A stretch of DNA of 32,509 bases. Origin: CAZVEE01 sp964625525. Its GTDB lineage: Bacteria > Pseudomonadota > Alphaproteobacteria > JAJFIK01. The stretch covers positions 1-32,509 of the forward strand of contig CAZVEE010000037.1 of NCBI GenBank assembly GCA_964625525.1. The letters are read 5' to 3'. The notes under the pieces are model-generated. The model worked only from the letters and a program-made list of their open reading frames with translations, was not told where the DNA came from and did no database searches. The position numbers and the translations under genes were made by a program. Below, piece after piece: positions 1 through 7,906 of the stretch. Position 1 is the stretch's first letter. Each line of letters starts with the position of its first letter.

Positions 1-560
1 CCACCTATTCCTATCCAGCCGCCATGCGCAGCACGGACCGGGCCGCGGCCCGGGGTGTGGCCGTGGCCTGGCGGCCGTTTCTGCTCGGCCCGATTGCGGG
101 CACGCATATGGGCTGGACGGATTCGGTCTTCAACACGGTGCCGGTGAAGGGCCGCTATATGTGGCGGGATCTGGAGCGCCTCTGCACGCGCGAAGGCCTG
201 GTGTTCAACCGGCCGCCCGCCTTTCCACGCAATGGCTTGCTGGCCGCGCGCATCGCCCGTCTGGGCGAAGACGAGCCCTGGATCGATGCCTATACCCGCG
301 CGGTCTATGAGGCGAATTTCGCTCTTGGGCTGGACATCGCGGACCCGGCCGTGCAGCAGCGGATCCTCACCACGCTTCATCTGGACGCGGATACCCTCCT
401 CGCCGCGGCAAACGCCGACGACAACAAAGCGCGTTTAAAACAACGCACACAGGAAGCGTTTGACAAAGATCTGTTCGGCGCGCCGAGCTTTGTCGTGGGC
501 CATGAGCTGTTTTGGGGCTTTGACCGGCTTGACGACGCGCTCGCCTGGGCCACGCGCTAA
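1..560 (+). CDS. 2-hydroxychromene-2-carboxylate isomerase (DsbA fold), 5'-truncated by window edge
   Basis: Members of this DsbA/GST-kappa-like family isomerise 2-hydroxychromene-2-carboxylate in naphthalene-type aromatic degradation, and many chromosomal members have unassigned thiol roles. The frame is open from base 3 with no start needed: the residues before the first ATG (TYSYPAAMR) match the family's N-terminal 'S/TYSYLA' active-site region, so the true start is upstream of the window and the ATG at 24 is internal. WRPFLLGPI, the GRYMWRDLERL segment and the C-terminal GAPSFVVGHELFWGFDRLDD (about 20 residues before the end) are typical. Stop is TAA. Only about 30 residues or fewer seem missing. 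Family call is firm; the substrate is not shown by context. Confidence 0.88.
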   Translation, partial: TYSYPAAMRSTDRAAARGVAVAWRPFLLGPIAGTHMGWTDSVFNTVPVKGRYMWRDLERLCTREGLVFNRPPAFPRNGLLAARIARLGEDEPWIDAYTRAVYEANFALGLDIADPAVQQRILTTLHLDADTLLAAANADDNKARLKQRTQEAFDKDLFGAPSFVVGHELFWGFDRLDDALAWATR

Positions 561-640
561 CGCCTGCCCCTCAAGACACCGGGCGATATCGACCCACACA
601 GGACCGATACCGCCCGGAGGCAAGATCACACGTGTGCGTC

Positions 641-1165
641 TTATTCAGCGGCCGGCGGCAGCAGCACCGTGTCAATCACGTGGATGACACCGTTCGAGGC
701 CTTCACGTCCGGCACGATCACGGTGGCGTTGTTCACGGTCACACCGTCGGTGCCGTCGATCGCCACAGTCGCGCCGTTTACGGTCGCCACATCCAGCGTC
801 TGGCCGGCGAGGTCTGTCGACTTCGTCTTCCCCGGCACGACGTGATACAGCAGAATTCCGGTCAGTTGACCTTTGTTTTCCGGCAGCAGCAGCGTGTTGA
901 TGGTGTCCTGGCCCAGGGCGGCAAAGGCCTCATCGGTCGGGGCGAACACGGTGAACGGGCCATCGCCTTTCAGCGTGTTGACCAGATCAGCGGCCCCCAG
1001 CGCGGCAGCCAGCGTGGTGAAACGACCATCGGCCACCGCCGTGTCGACAATGTCCTGCAGCTCTTCGCCATGATTGCCGTGCATGTCCGCACGGGCCGGG
1101 GCGATGGTCAGAACGAGAAGGCTCAGCGCGAACAGCGCAGGCGCGAAAGTGGTCCGGATACCCAT
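641..1165 (-). CDS. Exported fasciclin (FAS1) domain protein
   Basis: A 174-residue single-FAS1 secreted protein, similar in plan to bacterial MPB70/Fas1 proteins linked to adhesion or surface roles. A signal peptide covers about residues 1-26 (MGIRTTF then a Leu/Ala-rich core ending APARA-D). The FAS1 H1 motif (FTVFAPTDEAFAAL) and H2-type motif (LLYHVVPGK) are clear, and the C-terminus has the usual NGVIHVIDTVLLPP. An upstream in-frame ATG exists, but the start at 1165 is preceded by GGAGA five bases away and begins directly with the signal peptide. It is transcribed away from scoAB. No partner is evident. Confidence 0.9.
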   Translation of the reverse strand: MGIRTTFAPALFALSLLVLTIAPARADMHGNHGEELQDIVDTAVADGRFTTLAAALGAADLVNTLKGDGPFTVFAPTDEAFAALGQDTINTLLLPENKGQLTGILLYHVVPGKTKSTDLAGQTLDVATVNGATVAIDGTDGVTVNNATVIVPDVKASNGVIHVIDTVLLPPAAE

Positions 1166-1373
1166 GAATGTCTCCATCAGTTTGGGGGCATGAGAGCACA
1201 GCCAATGGGGCGTAACCCGAATTGGCACACGAGGTACGTAGCGCGACCCCGCTCTGGATCACGTGAATTCAAAGACCCGTGTTGGGCTCGTCACACCGTC
1301 TCCCTCGGATTGCGCCCCGTCTGGCCTGCGCCGCCTCCTCTGGCTTGCACCAATGTGTGACCGGTTGCACAAT

Positions 1374-1419
1374 CCGCCGCGATCGGCGGGCGCCATGCGG
1401 GCGCTCCGCCTCCCTTTTT
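1374..1419 (+). promoter_or_regulatory. Candidate attenuator: two mutually exclusive hairpins in the scoA leader
   Basis: Hairpin one pairs 1374-1379 (CCGCCG) with 1384-1389 (CGGCGG) around a CGAT loop. Hairpin two pairs 1385-1394 with 1400-1410, with one bulged T, and is followed by TCCC and five T (1415-1419), like an intrinsic terminator. Both need the segment at 1385-1389, so they cannot coexist. The scoA Shine-Dalgarno GAGGAGA (1423-1428) begins just downstream. Folding is read from sequence; regulation is inference. Confidence 0.4.
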
Positions 1420-1435
1420 GTGAGGAGACAGACGC

Positions 1436-2140
1436 GTGAGCAAAGTCTTCAAAGACGCTGCCGCCGCTCTCGACGGCCTTCTATTCGACGGCATGACCAT
1501 TGCGGCCGGCGGGTTTGGCCTGTGCGGTATTCCGGAGAATCTCATCACCGCCCTGCGCGATGCGGGCACCAAAGACATGACCATCGTGTCCAATAACTGC
1601 GGGGTCGATGATTTCGGCCTTGGCCTGCTGCTCCAGACCCGGCAGATCGCCAAGATGGTGTCGTCCTATGTGGGCGAGAACGGCGAGTTTGAACGCCAGT
1701 ACCTGCAAGGCGAGCTGGAGGTCGAGTTCAATCCGCAAGGCACGCTGGCCGAGCGTTTGCGCGCCGGTGGCGCGGGCATTCCGGGCTTTTACACCAAGAC
1801 CGGTGTCGGCACGGCCATCGCCGAAGGCAAAGAGCACAAAGAGTTCGACGGCGAGACCTATATTCTGGAACGCGGTATCCGCACCGATTTGGCCATCGTC
1901 AAAGCCTGGAAGGGCGATGCGCAGGGCAATCTCGTGTTTCGCAAGACCGCGCGCAACTTCAACCCCATGTGCGCCATGGCCGGCAAAGTGACTGTGGCGG
2001 AAGTGGAAGAGATGGTGCCTGTCGGCAGCCTCGATCCCGACCTGATTCACACACCCGCGGTGTTCGTGCAGCGGATCATTGCCGGTGACCACGAAAAACG
2101 CATCGAACGGCGCACCACCCGCCCCGCGACGGCCGCTTGA
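1436..2140 (+). CDS. scoA: 3-oxoacid CoA-transferase subunit A (succinyl-CoA:acetoacetate type)
   Basis: Subunit A of the heteromeric cytosolic CoA-transferase that moves CoA from succinyl-CoA to acetoacetate, feeding ketone bodies or PHB breakdown products into the TCA cycle. At 234 residues it has the usual subunit length. It carries the CoA-transferase signature GGFGLCGIPENLI near residue 22 and the SNNCGVDDFGLGLLL segment. Start is GTG with a strong GAGGAGA Shine-Dalgarno. The stop codon overlaps the ribosome-binding site of subunit B, so the two are translationally linked. The leader has an attenuator-like fold. Succinyl-CoA as donor is inferred from closest resemblance; an acetate CoA-transferase (AtoD-like) is the alternative. 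Confidence 0.92.
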   Translation: MSKVFKDAAAALDGLLFDGMTIAAGGFGLCGIPENLITALRDAGTKDMTIVSNNCGVDDFGLGLLLQTRQIAKMVSSYVGENGEFERQYLQGELEVEFNPQGTLAERLRAGGAGIPGFYTKTGVGTAIAEGKEHKEFDGETYILERGIRTDLAIVKAWKGDAQGNLVFRKTARNFNPMCAMAGKVTVAEVEEMVPVGSLDPDLIHTPAVFVQRIIAGDHEKRIERRTTRPATAA

Positions 2141-2150
2141 GGAGAGCCCC

Positions 2151-2777
2151 ATGCCCTGGACACGCGAAGACATGGCCCGGCGCGCCGCGCAGGAGCTGAA
2201 AGACGGCGACTATGTCAATCTCGGCATTGGCATGCCGACCCTGGTCGCCAATTACATTCCCGACGGGATCGACGTCACCTTGCAGTCGGAAAACGGCATG
2301 CTCGGCGTTGGCCCCTATCCGACCGACGCGGATGTGGACGCGGACCTCATCAATGCCGGGAAGGAAACGGTGACAGCGCTCGACCGCACCTCCTATTTCT
2401 CCTCGGCCGATAGTTTCGCCATGATCCGCGGCGGCCATATGGATGTCTCGATCCTGGGCGCCATGGAAATCTCTGAAGGCGGCGACATCGCCAATTGGAT
2501 GATTCCCGGCAAAATGGTGAAAGGCATGGGCGGGGCCATGGATCTGGTGGCCGGCGTCAAACGCGTGGTGGTGATGATGGATCACACCAATAAGGCGGGT
2601 GAGCCGAAACTACTCACCGCTTGCTCCCTGCCCCTGACCGGTACCGGCTGTGTCGATCGGATCATCACCAATCTCGGCGTGTTCGATGTGGTTGAGGGTG
2701 GTATCGCAATCGTCGAATGCGCGCCTGACGTGACCCGCCAAGAGGTCATCGAGAAGACTCAGGCCAAGATCGTTTGA
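2151..2777 (+). CDS. scoB: 3-oxoacid CoA-transferase subunit B (catalytic)
   Basis: Partner of the preceding gene, 208 residues. The catalytic glutamate that forms the glutamyl-CoA thioester lies in QSENGMLGVGP (SENG motif, about residue 47). GDYVNLGIGMPTLVANY near the N-terminus and the ADSFAMIRGGHMDVSILGAM segment are typical of SCOT subunit B. The ATG at 2151 is chosen over an upstream in-frame start because GGAGAG lies just before it and it restores the family N-terminus (MPWTREDMARRAA). Gap to subunit A is 10 bases. No clear terminator follows. Confidence 0.93.
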   Translation: MPWTREDMARRAAQELKDGDYVNLGIGMPTLVANYIPDGIDVTLQSENGMLGVGPYPTDADVDADLINAGKETVTALDRTSYFSSADSFAMIRGGHMDVSILGAMEISEGGDIANWMIPGKMVKGMGGAMDLVAGVKRVVVMMDHTNKAGEPKLLTACSLPLTGTGCVDRIITNLGVFDVVEGGIAIVECAPDVTRQEVIEKTQAKIV

Positions 2778-3027
2778 GCTATACTGCGGCTTTGCGGCCT
2801 GACCGGGGCGCAGCCACCATGAGGCCGGTAAGCCCTCTGCGATCGCCGCACCGGCATCGGGCGTCAGAGCGGCCATTCAGACTGGCCATAGGGGGCTTTG
2901 CTGATCCGGTTTATGGCATGACGAGTGCACGCGCTGGCGGGGACCGGCGCGTGCCTCGAAACCGGCACCTTTGCCGCGCAGCGTGCGGCGTCATGAGCAT
3001 TCACTCAATCAGGGGACTGTGGAGCAT

Positions 3028-3798
3028 ATGAGCTATCAGGGGATGTCGGGCGGGGGCGACGTCGAGGACATTCAGGAACGGCCGAGTTGGCTTATTCCGC
3101 TGGTGCTGTTCGTGATCACGCTGGTTTTTGGGGCGATCATCTGGTGGATGTATTTCGGCGTCTCGGTGGATGATCTCTTGGGCAACACGGTGCGCGGCTC
3201 GGAGCGTGGCCAGTTGCTGCGCGTCTCCATTGGGGAGCAGACCTTCCATATTCCCGAAAACTACACCCAATACCCTAAGGACCGCCGCGACGGCGAGCGT
3301 CCGAAAATCGAACTGTTCACGGTGCTGCCTGATTTCGCGCCTTACACGACCGACCGGGACGAAGATTTTATGAGCAATGCCGCCGATAGCCCGGCCGTGC
3401 ATTTCGAAATCGCCGCCTATCCGATCGCCCGCACTGAAAGCGAACGCGCGGACATGTATATGGAACATGTGGTGGACCCGGAAGGTCACCGCACGAAGCA
3501 TGGCCTGGTGCGTTATGAATTCACGGACGTGGAAGGCTTCCGCGGCCAGGATATGTTCCTGTTTAAGACCGCCACGGGCCTGACCGGCATGCTGCGCTGT
3601 CTGCGCAAATCCGACATCATGACCACGCCCTATTGCTATCGCGACATGGAATTGAGCACGGACGGCGACGGCGGCGGCCAGCTATCCCTGCGCTACCGAT
3701 TCCGCCGCGTCCATCTGGACCAATGGAACACCATCGACCGCGGGATCCTCGAACTCGTCGAAGACTTCACCCGCGCTCCGGGGAGTAGCATGCGCTAA
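3028..3798 (+). CDS. Single-pass membrane protein of unknown function
   Basis: A 256-residue protein I do not recognise. An N-terminal cytosolic stretch of about 20 residues (MSYQGMSGGGDVEDIQERP) precedes one strong membrane helix (about 22-44, WLIPLVLFVITLVFGAIIWW). The remaining 210 residues would lie in the periplasm: a mixed alpha/beta domain with a probable strand set around FHIPENYTQYP and two Cys (in GMLRCLRKS and TPYCYRDME) that could form a disulfide. The ATG at 3028 is preceded by GGAG only three bases away; an earlier in-frame start would add a low-complexity tail. It stands alone between scoAB and a convergent exporter gene. Confidence 0.75.
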   Translation: MSYQGMSGGGDVEDIQERPSWLIPLVLFVITLVFGAIIWWMYFGVSVDDLLGNTVRGSERGQLLRVSIGEQTFHIPENYTQYPKDRRDGERPKIELFTVLPDFAPYTTDRDEDFMSNAADSPAVHFEIAAYPIARTESERADMYMEHVVDPEGHRTKHGLVRYEFTDVEGFRGQDMFLFKTATGLTGMLRCLRKSDIMTTPYCYRDMELSTDGDGGGQLSLRYRFRRVHLDQWNTIDRGILELVEDFTRAPGSSMR

Positions 3799-3867
3799 TT
3801 GCTGTGCCGGCCGGGGGGGAAACTGTCCGGCTGCTTGCGCTGCCTCTGAGTCAGGGCGTGCGAACCA

Positions 3868-3893
3868 AAGGGCGGGGGTCAAACCTCGCCCTT
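3868..3893. terminator. Hairpin between convergent genes
   Basis: AAGGGCGGGG pairs with CCTCGCCCTT (10 pairs including one G-T) around a six-base loop. It lies between the 3' ends of the unknown membrane protein gene and the exporter gene. There is no long T-run on either side, so it may act as a bidirectional stabilising hairpin or a weak terminator. Confidence 0.5.
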
Positions 3894-3909
3894 ATGTGTT
3901 TCGAAGCGA

Positions 3910-6219
3910 TCATGCCCTCTGCGGCGTGACCCACTCAGCCGCCAACAACGCCATCGGCGTCAACGTCGCGGCCGCGATGGTCTGCACCGTCAGCGTGACG
4001 GCCATGAAGCCCGCAAGGCTGATCAGGGCCCAGCCGGCGATCAGGGTGGCGAGTGCCAGCAAGCCACCGATGACGAGCAGCACCGGTGTCGCCAGCCCCA
4101 ACACATGGATCAATGCGTCGCGCGCGTCGAGGCCCTCGCCCTGGGCTTCGCGCCACAGCACGGCACACAGCAGCGCCGCGACGGCGCCATAGGTTGTTGT
4201 CAGGACCAGGACCGTCAGGGCGGAGAGCGAGACGGCGATGCCGAGCGCCCCCATCAACCAGACGCTCACCGCCACGCCGAACAGCGGGGCCAGCAGAGCC
4301 GTTCCGGTGAGCGCCGCATCGCGCAACACCGCCCAGCCCGTCACGGCGGCGAGCGCCAGGACGAGGCTCAGGCAGAGAAGCAACCGCGCCCCGGCCAGCT
4401 CGTTCAGCGTCGCTTGCGCCCCAAGGCTGCCGCCACCGGCTCGTACCAGCGTGCCCGGAGCCGAGCCTTGCGCCACCGCTTCCAGCTCGCGCGTCGCCAG
4501 CGCCAGATCATCAAGCACCAAGCGCGCATCGCCGCCGTCAAAAGCCGGGCCCGCCACGAAGCGTAAGCCCGCACAGCCCGGCGCCATCACTTGTTCCACC
4601 CGGACTGTCGCGGGCGAAGAGCGCACCAGACCATCCGGATGCCCCAGAACGTCACGCAAATTGCCTTCTCGCCCCTCGAAAAAGGCCGGACCCGGACCGA
4701 CCGGCGCCAAAGACCGCAGACTTTCCAGGTCCTCGCGCACCGCCAGCGCCGCCTCGCGCACCAACGCCTGCTCGCACCCCAAAGTGCGCGTATCGAGATG
4801 CACCGTGTAGCTGTCTTCCAGAAACCCGAACGTCGTCAACGCCGCGACGGCTTGGGGGGACGCGCCCGCCGACGGGCCAAGCAGCAGACCGCCCTCGCCG
4901 GGCAAGCGGCTCTGCAACCCGGCCACGCCCGCGATCCCTGCCGCGAGCAGCACCGCGACACTCACCCCACACAGGATGGCCCCGTGCACAGGCCGCACCG
5001 ACGCAGTCCCATCCGCCAGCCACTGACCCCGCGTCGCCAGCGTTCGGCCCATGGCCTCGCGCCAGCCCGGCTCCACCGGCCACCGGCTCACCGCCAGGGG
5101 CAACACCACAAACGCACTCAGCGCCGTGAGCATCAGCCCGGCCAGAACACTCACGCCCGTGCCCCGCGCCATGCCCACCGGGAGTATCCAAAGCGCCAGC
5201 GCGGCGAGCCCGCAGCCAAGCAGCGCCATGCCCGCGCCTGGCGCCAGCCGCCGCATCACCGCCCGCGCCGCCTCCTCCGTAGAGGCGTTCCAGCACAGCT
5301 CCGCCATGGTCACCGACAGCACCACGCCACTCGCGATCAGCGCCACCACGGTCACGATCAGAAGCCCATTCAGGAAGGATGGATCGAAACTCTGCCCGCT
5401 GAGCGCCATCAGCCCCACAAGCCACAGTCCCGGCGCCACGCTGGCGCCAAGTCCCAAAGCGGTCAGCGTGCCCGAACGCGTCAGCAGCGCCAGCCCCGCG
5501 CCGCCCGCTAGCAGAAACAGCATCAGCCAGGGCAGCCCCCGGCGCGCCTGCGCCTCGGCATGGCCAATGCGCAGCGGAAAGCCCAGCAGCTCCGGCGTCA
5601 CCCCGGTGCCGCGAAAGGCCGCACCGAGCCGCGTGTCCAGATCCCGCGCCAGGCCGCGATAGTCCAGCGTCCCGGCCAATTTCGGATCAATCAGCACCCG
5701 CACGATGGCCGAGCGCCCATCACCGGCGACAAGCCGCTCTTGCAAACCCAGTTGCGCCGCCACCGATTGCCACCAGGCAATGTCTTCCGCTCGCCAATCG
5801 GCGGCGGGGCGATCGCGCAACAAGGCCTGCAACTCGAACGTCGCGGCCTTTTCCACCGCAGTGGCGCGCAGGATGGACGGGCTGAGAATAGAGGCGATGG
5901 ACTCAGGGTCGAGGGCGCGCATCTCGCGCAACACATCCTCAGCGCGGGTCACAAAGCCGAGCCCTTGCGGGCTCCACACCGACCCTTCCTCGAATTGAAG
6001 GACGACGGCCATCTCACCTTCGACCGCGCCTGAGGCGCGCAGATCGGCAAAGGCCGGTGCCAAGCGGTCGGGGGCGTGCTGCGCCGGATCGATCCGCATT
6101 TGCAGACCGAACAGCGCCAGGCCGACCACCGTTGTCAGCCCGGCCAGAAACCAGAACACCGCCGTGCGGTGCGCAAAGGCGACGCGCTCCAGCGCGCCGA
6201 TCCAAGTCTGAGTGGCCAT
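3910..6219 (-). CDS. RND-superfamily MMPL-type exporter
   Basis: An inner-membrane proton-driven exporter of the MMPL/HpnN-like branch, 769 residues. The plan is visible: one N-terminal helix (about 18-38), a large periplasmic loop (RIDPAQHAPDRLAP onward), a five-to-six helix bundle (about 225-375), another helix (about 405-430) followed by a second periplasmic loop, and a final helix bundle (about 610-760). Members move lipids or hydrophobic compounds; the hopanoid transporter HpnN is a distant relative. No hopanoid genes are nearby, so the substrate is open. It follows the DUF3126 gene on the same strand by 57 bases and is probably co-transcribed with it. Confidence 0.85.
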   Translation of the reverse strand: MATQTWIGALERVAFAHRTAVFWFLAGLTTVVGLALFGLQMRIDPAQHAPDRLAPAFADLRASGAVEGEMAVVLQFEEGSVWSPQGLGFVTRAEDVLREMRALDPESIASILSPSILRATAVEKAATFELQALLRDRPAADWRAEDIAWWQSVAAQLGLQERLVAGDGRSAIVRVLIDPKLAGTLDYRGLARDLDTRLGAAFRGTGVTPELLGFPLRIGHAEAQARRGLPWLMLFLLAGGAGLALLTRSGTLTALGLGASVAPGLWLVGLMALSGQSFDPSFLNGLLIVTVVALIASGVVLSVTMAELCWNASTEEAARAVMRRLAPGAGMALLGCGLAALALWILPVGMARGTGVSVLAGLMLTALSAFVVLPLAVSRWPVEPGWREAMGRTLATRGQWLADGTASVRPVHGAILCGVSVAVLLAAGIAGVAGLQSRLPGEGGLLLGPSAGASPQAVAALTTFGFLEDSYTVHLDTRTLGCEQALVREAALAVREDLESLRSLAPVGPGPAFFEGREGNLRDVLGHPDGLVRSSPATVRVEQVMAPGCAGLRFVAGPAFDGGDARLVLDDLALATRELEAVAQGSAPGTLVRAGGGSLGAQATLNELAGARLLLCLSLVLALAAVTGWAVLRDAALTGTALLAPLFGVAVSVWLMGALGIAVSLSALTVLVLTTTYGAVAALLCAVLWREAQGEGLDARDALIHVLGLATPVLLVIGGLLALATLIAGWALISLAGFMAVTLTVQTIAAATLTPMALLAAEWVTPQRA

Positions 6220-6276
6220 ATGCCTGCGCTTTCACCGTTGACCGCCCCCGGCCCCCAGCGCATATGCAGCGTCGGC

Positions 6277-6489
6277 TTACTCGGGCAGGTCGAAATCCAG
6301 AATCGCCATCTGGAACTGGTAGGTGACCTCGCCGTCCTCGTCGTCGCGGAAGATGACGCCGATGAACTCGTCCCCGATCTTCACTTCCGCCGAGTCGTCC
6401 TTGTTCGACCGTCCCTCGACTTCGATGGTGTCGAGCCGGAAAGTCGAGCGCAGATAGGTCTGAACACGGGCGATTTCATCTCTGGTCAC
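6277..6489 (-). CDS. DUF3126 family protein
   Basis: A 70-residue acidic protein of a family seen mostly in Alphaproteobacteria, function unknown. It begins MTRDEIARVQTYLRSTF and ends with the typical FQMAILDFDLPE; KIGDEFIGVIFRDDEDGE lies in the middle. There is no signal peptide or membrane helix, so it is probably cytosolic. It is the first gene of a likely pair with the MMPL exporter and is divergent from the copper-type operon. Confidence 0.85.
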   Translation of the reverse strand: MTRDEIARVQTYLRSTFRLDTIEVEGRSNKDDSAEVKIGDEFIGVIFRDDEDGEVTYQFQMAILDFDLPE

Positions 6490-6718
6490 AGATCAGCTCC
6501 ATTGGGACGGGGTGCAGGTTTCGGGCCATGGCGCGGCGGGTGAGCCGCGCGCGCTGCGATGGAGTAACAGGGCGCGGCAGGCCAAGCTTGGCGGAGCGCT
6601 GCACCCTACCACTGTGCGCCCCATTGGCAAACCGCGCGGCGCGCCACCGGAACCGCTTGACCCGGGACGGCACGGACGCGACAACAGGCACAACATTCCA
6701 TTACGCCGGGCTTTTACA

Positions 6719-7393
6719 ATGACTGATTCACCCGAAAACGGATCCTCAACGGACGGTAATCCGCTGAACGATTCCACCGTTCTGGTTATGGCGCTGGCCA
6801 TTTTCGTGGCCATCGGCTTCTTCGTGGCCATTGTCGCCTCGACGGTCGTTGCGGACGGCGGCGAGCAAGCGGGCCACGGGGCATCGCACGGCGCCCCCCA
6901 TGGCAGCACGGTCATCGAGACCGGCTCGCCGATCCAGATTTCCGATGCTTGGGTCCGCGCCAGCCTCGGCGCCAATCCCAACACGGCCGTCTACTTCACC
7001 GTGTACAACACGGGTGGGGACGACGATTCGCTGATTGGCGTGACGAGCCGCGCCGCGCGCACGGCCGAACTCCACGCCACAGTGTTCGACGGCGGCATGA
7101 TGCGCATGCAGTCGGTGCGCGCCATTCCGGTCCCCAGCGGTGGCAGCCAGTCCCTGGCCCCCGGCGGCCTGCACCTGATGCTGCTGGGCGTTGTGGGCGT
7201 GCTCAGCGAAGGGGACGTGGTTCCGCTGACCTTGGAATTCGAAAAGGCAGGCAGCGTGGATGTGCTCATTCCGGTGCGCGTTGATGCGGTCCAGGACGAT
7301 GATGAAGCCCCGCTCCATGATCACCACAATGGTCACGGCGATGATGGCGCGCCGGCCGAGGGCGAAGGCGAGCCCGACGGCGAGCCGGCTTAA
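6719..7393 (+). CDS. PCu(A)C periplasmic copper chaperone, N-terminally anchored
   Basis: PCu(A)C proteins bind Cu(I) in the periplasm and deliver it to cytochrome oxidase or to export routes. This 224-residue protein has one membrane helix (about 21-42), a His-rich linker (GHGASHGAPHG, 52-62) and a PCuAC domain (about 70-195). The metal motif H-x10-M-x21-H-x-M is exact: His119, Met130, His152 and Met154. A His/Asp/Glu-rich tail follows (HDHHNGHGDDG from 200), likely a second metal site. ATG at 6719 is chosen because it leads into the short cytosolic segment and helix; the longer frame upstream is Arg/Pro-rich and non-conserved in character. First gene of a three-gene cluster. Confidence 0.92.
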   Translation: MTDSPENGSSTDGNPLNDSTVLVMALAIFVAIGFFVAIVASTVVADGGEQAGHGASHGAPHGSTVIETGSPIQISDAWVRASLGANPNTAVYFTVYNTGGDDDSLIGVTSRAARTAELHATVFDGGMMRMQSVRAIPVPSGGSQSLAPGGLHLMLLGVVGVLSEGDVVPLTLEFEKAGSVDVLIPVRVDAVQDDDEAPLHDHHNGHGDDGAPAEGEGEPDGEPA

Positions 7394-7432
7394 GGGTCAG
7401 CCTCCGGCGCCGACGGGCATTAGGGGTCTGTC

Positions 7433-7870
7433 ATGACGGCCAATATGACACAGCAGCGCGGGCGCGGGGCCATTGGCCTCGCCTTCGCGGCTGTGCTGTG
7501 TCACCTGGCCCTGAGTTTTCTGCACAGCGCCGCCATGGCGGCCGCCATCGGTCCGGACAGCGCCAGCTCGACCACGCGCCTGCACACCCTGCCGGCAAGC
7601 CTGGCCCAGGACCTGCGCTTGTCCTGCCTGGGCCAGAACAGTGCCGACTGGCCCGACGATCCGGAGCGCCCGCGCGCCTCCCCGCCCTGTCCCGCCTGTC
7701 TCACCAGCACCGACGCCCGCGCACTTCTGCCCGCATGCGGCCTCGACCTGCCCCTTCCCGGCTATGGCAGTCCCTCCGGCACCGTGTGGCCGCCCCAGGG
7801 GCAACCCGCATCCCTTTCACGTGCTGTCACCCCCGCGCCTGCCCGCGGCCCCCCGCCCCGCTCCGTCTGA
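7433..7870 (+). CDS. DUF2946-like exported protein of the copper cluster
   Basis: A 145-residue protein with an N-terminal hydrophobic segment (about 12-38, GLAFAAVLCHLALSFLHSAA). It has a CPACL motif (about residue 86) and a closing 'ARGPPPR' of the kind seen in DUF2946 proteins, which often sit beside copper-linked outer-membrane receptors. The CxxC plus two further Cys (in LSCLG and PACGL) could bind metal. It lies 39 bases after the chaperone gene and 36 before the outer-membrane gene, all in one direction. DUF2946 membership is judged from pattern and context, not a search. Confidence 0.7.
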   Translation: MTANMTQQRGRGAIGLAFAAVLCHLALSFLHSAAMAAAIGPDSASSTTRLHTLPASLAQDLRLSCLGQNSADWPDDPERPRASPPCPACLTSTDARALLPACGLDLPLPGYGSPSGTVWPPQGQPASLSRAVTPAPARGPPPRSV

Positions 7871-7906
7871 GCCTTCATCCTCTTTCTCAGATAACGGAGC
7901 ATTTCG

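Noticed and set aside
2774..3031. Small plus-strand frame overlapping the scoB stop
   Set aside because: Composition is Arg/Pro-rich, there is no Shine-Dalgarno, and it ends in the start of the next real gene.
4591..5511. 306-codon plus-strand frame inside the exporter gene
   Set aside because: Arg/Gln/His-rich low-complexity translation; the minus-strand exporter explains the region.
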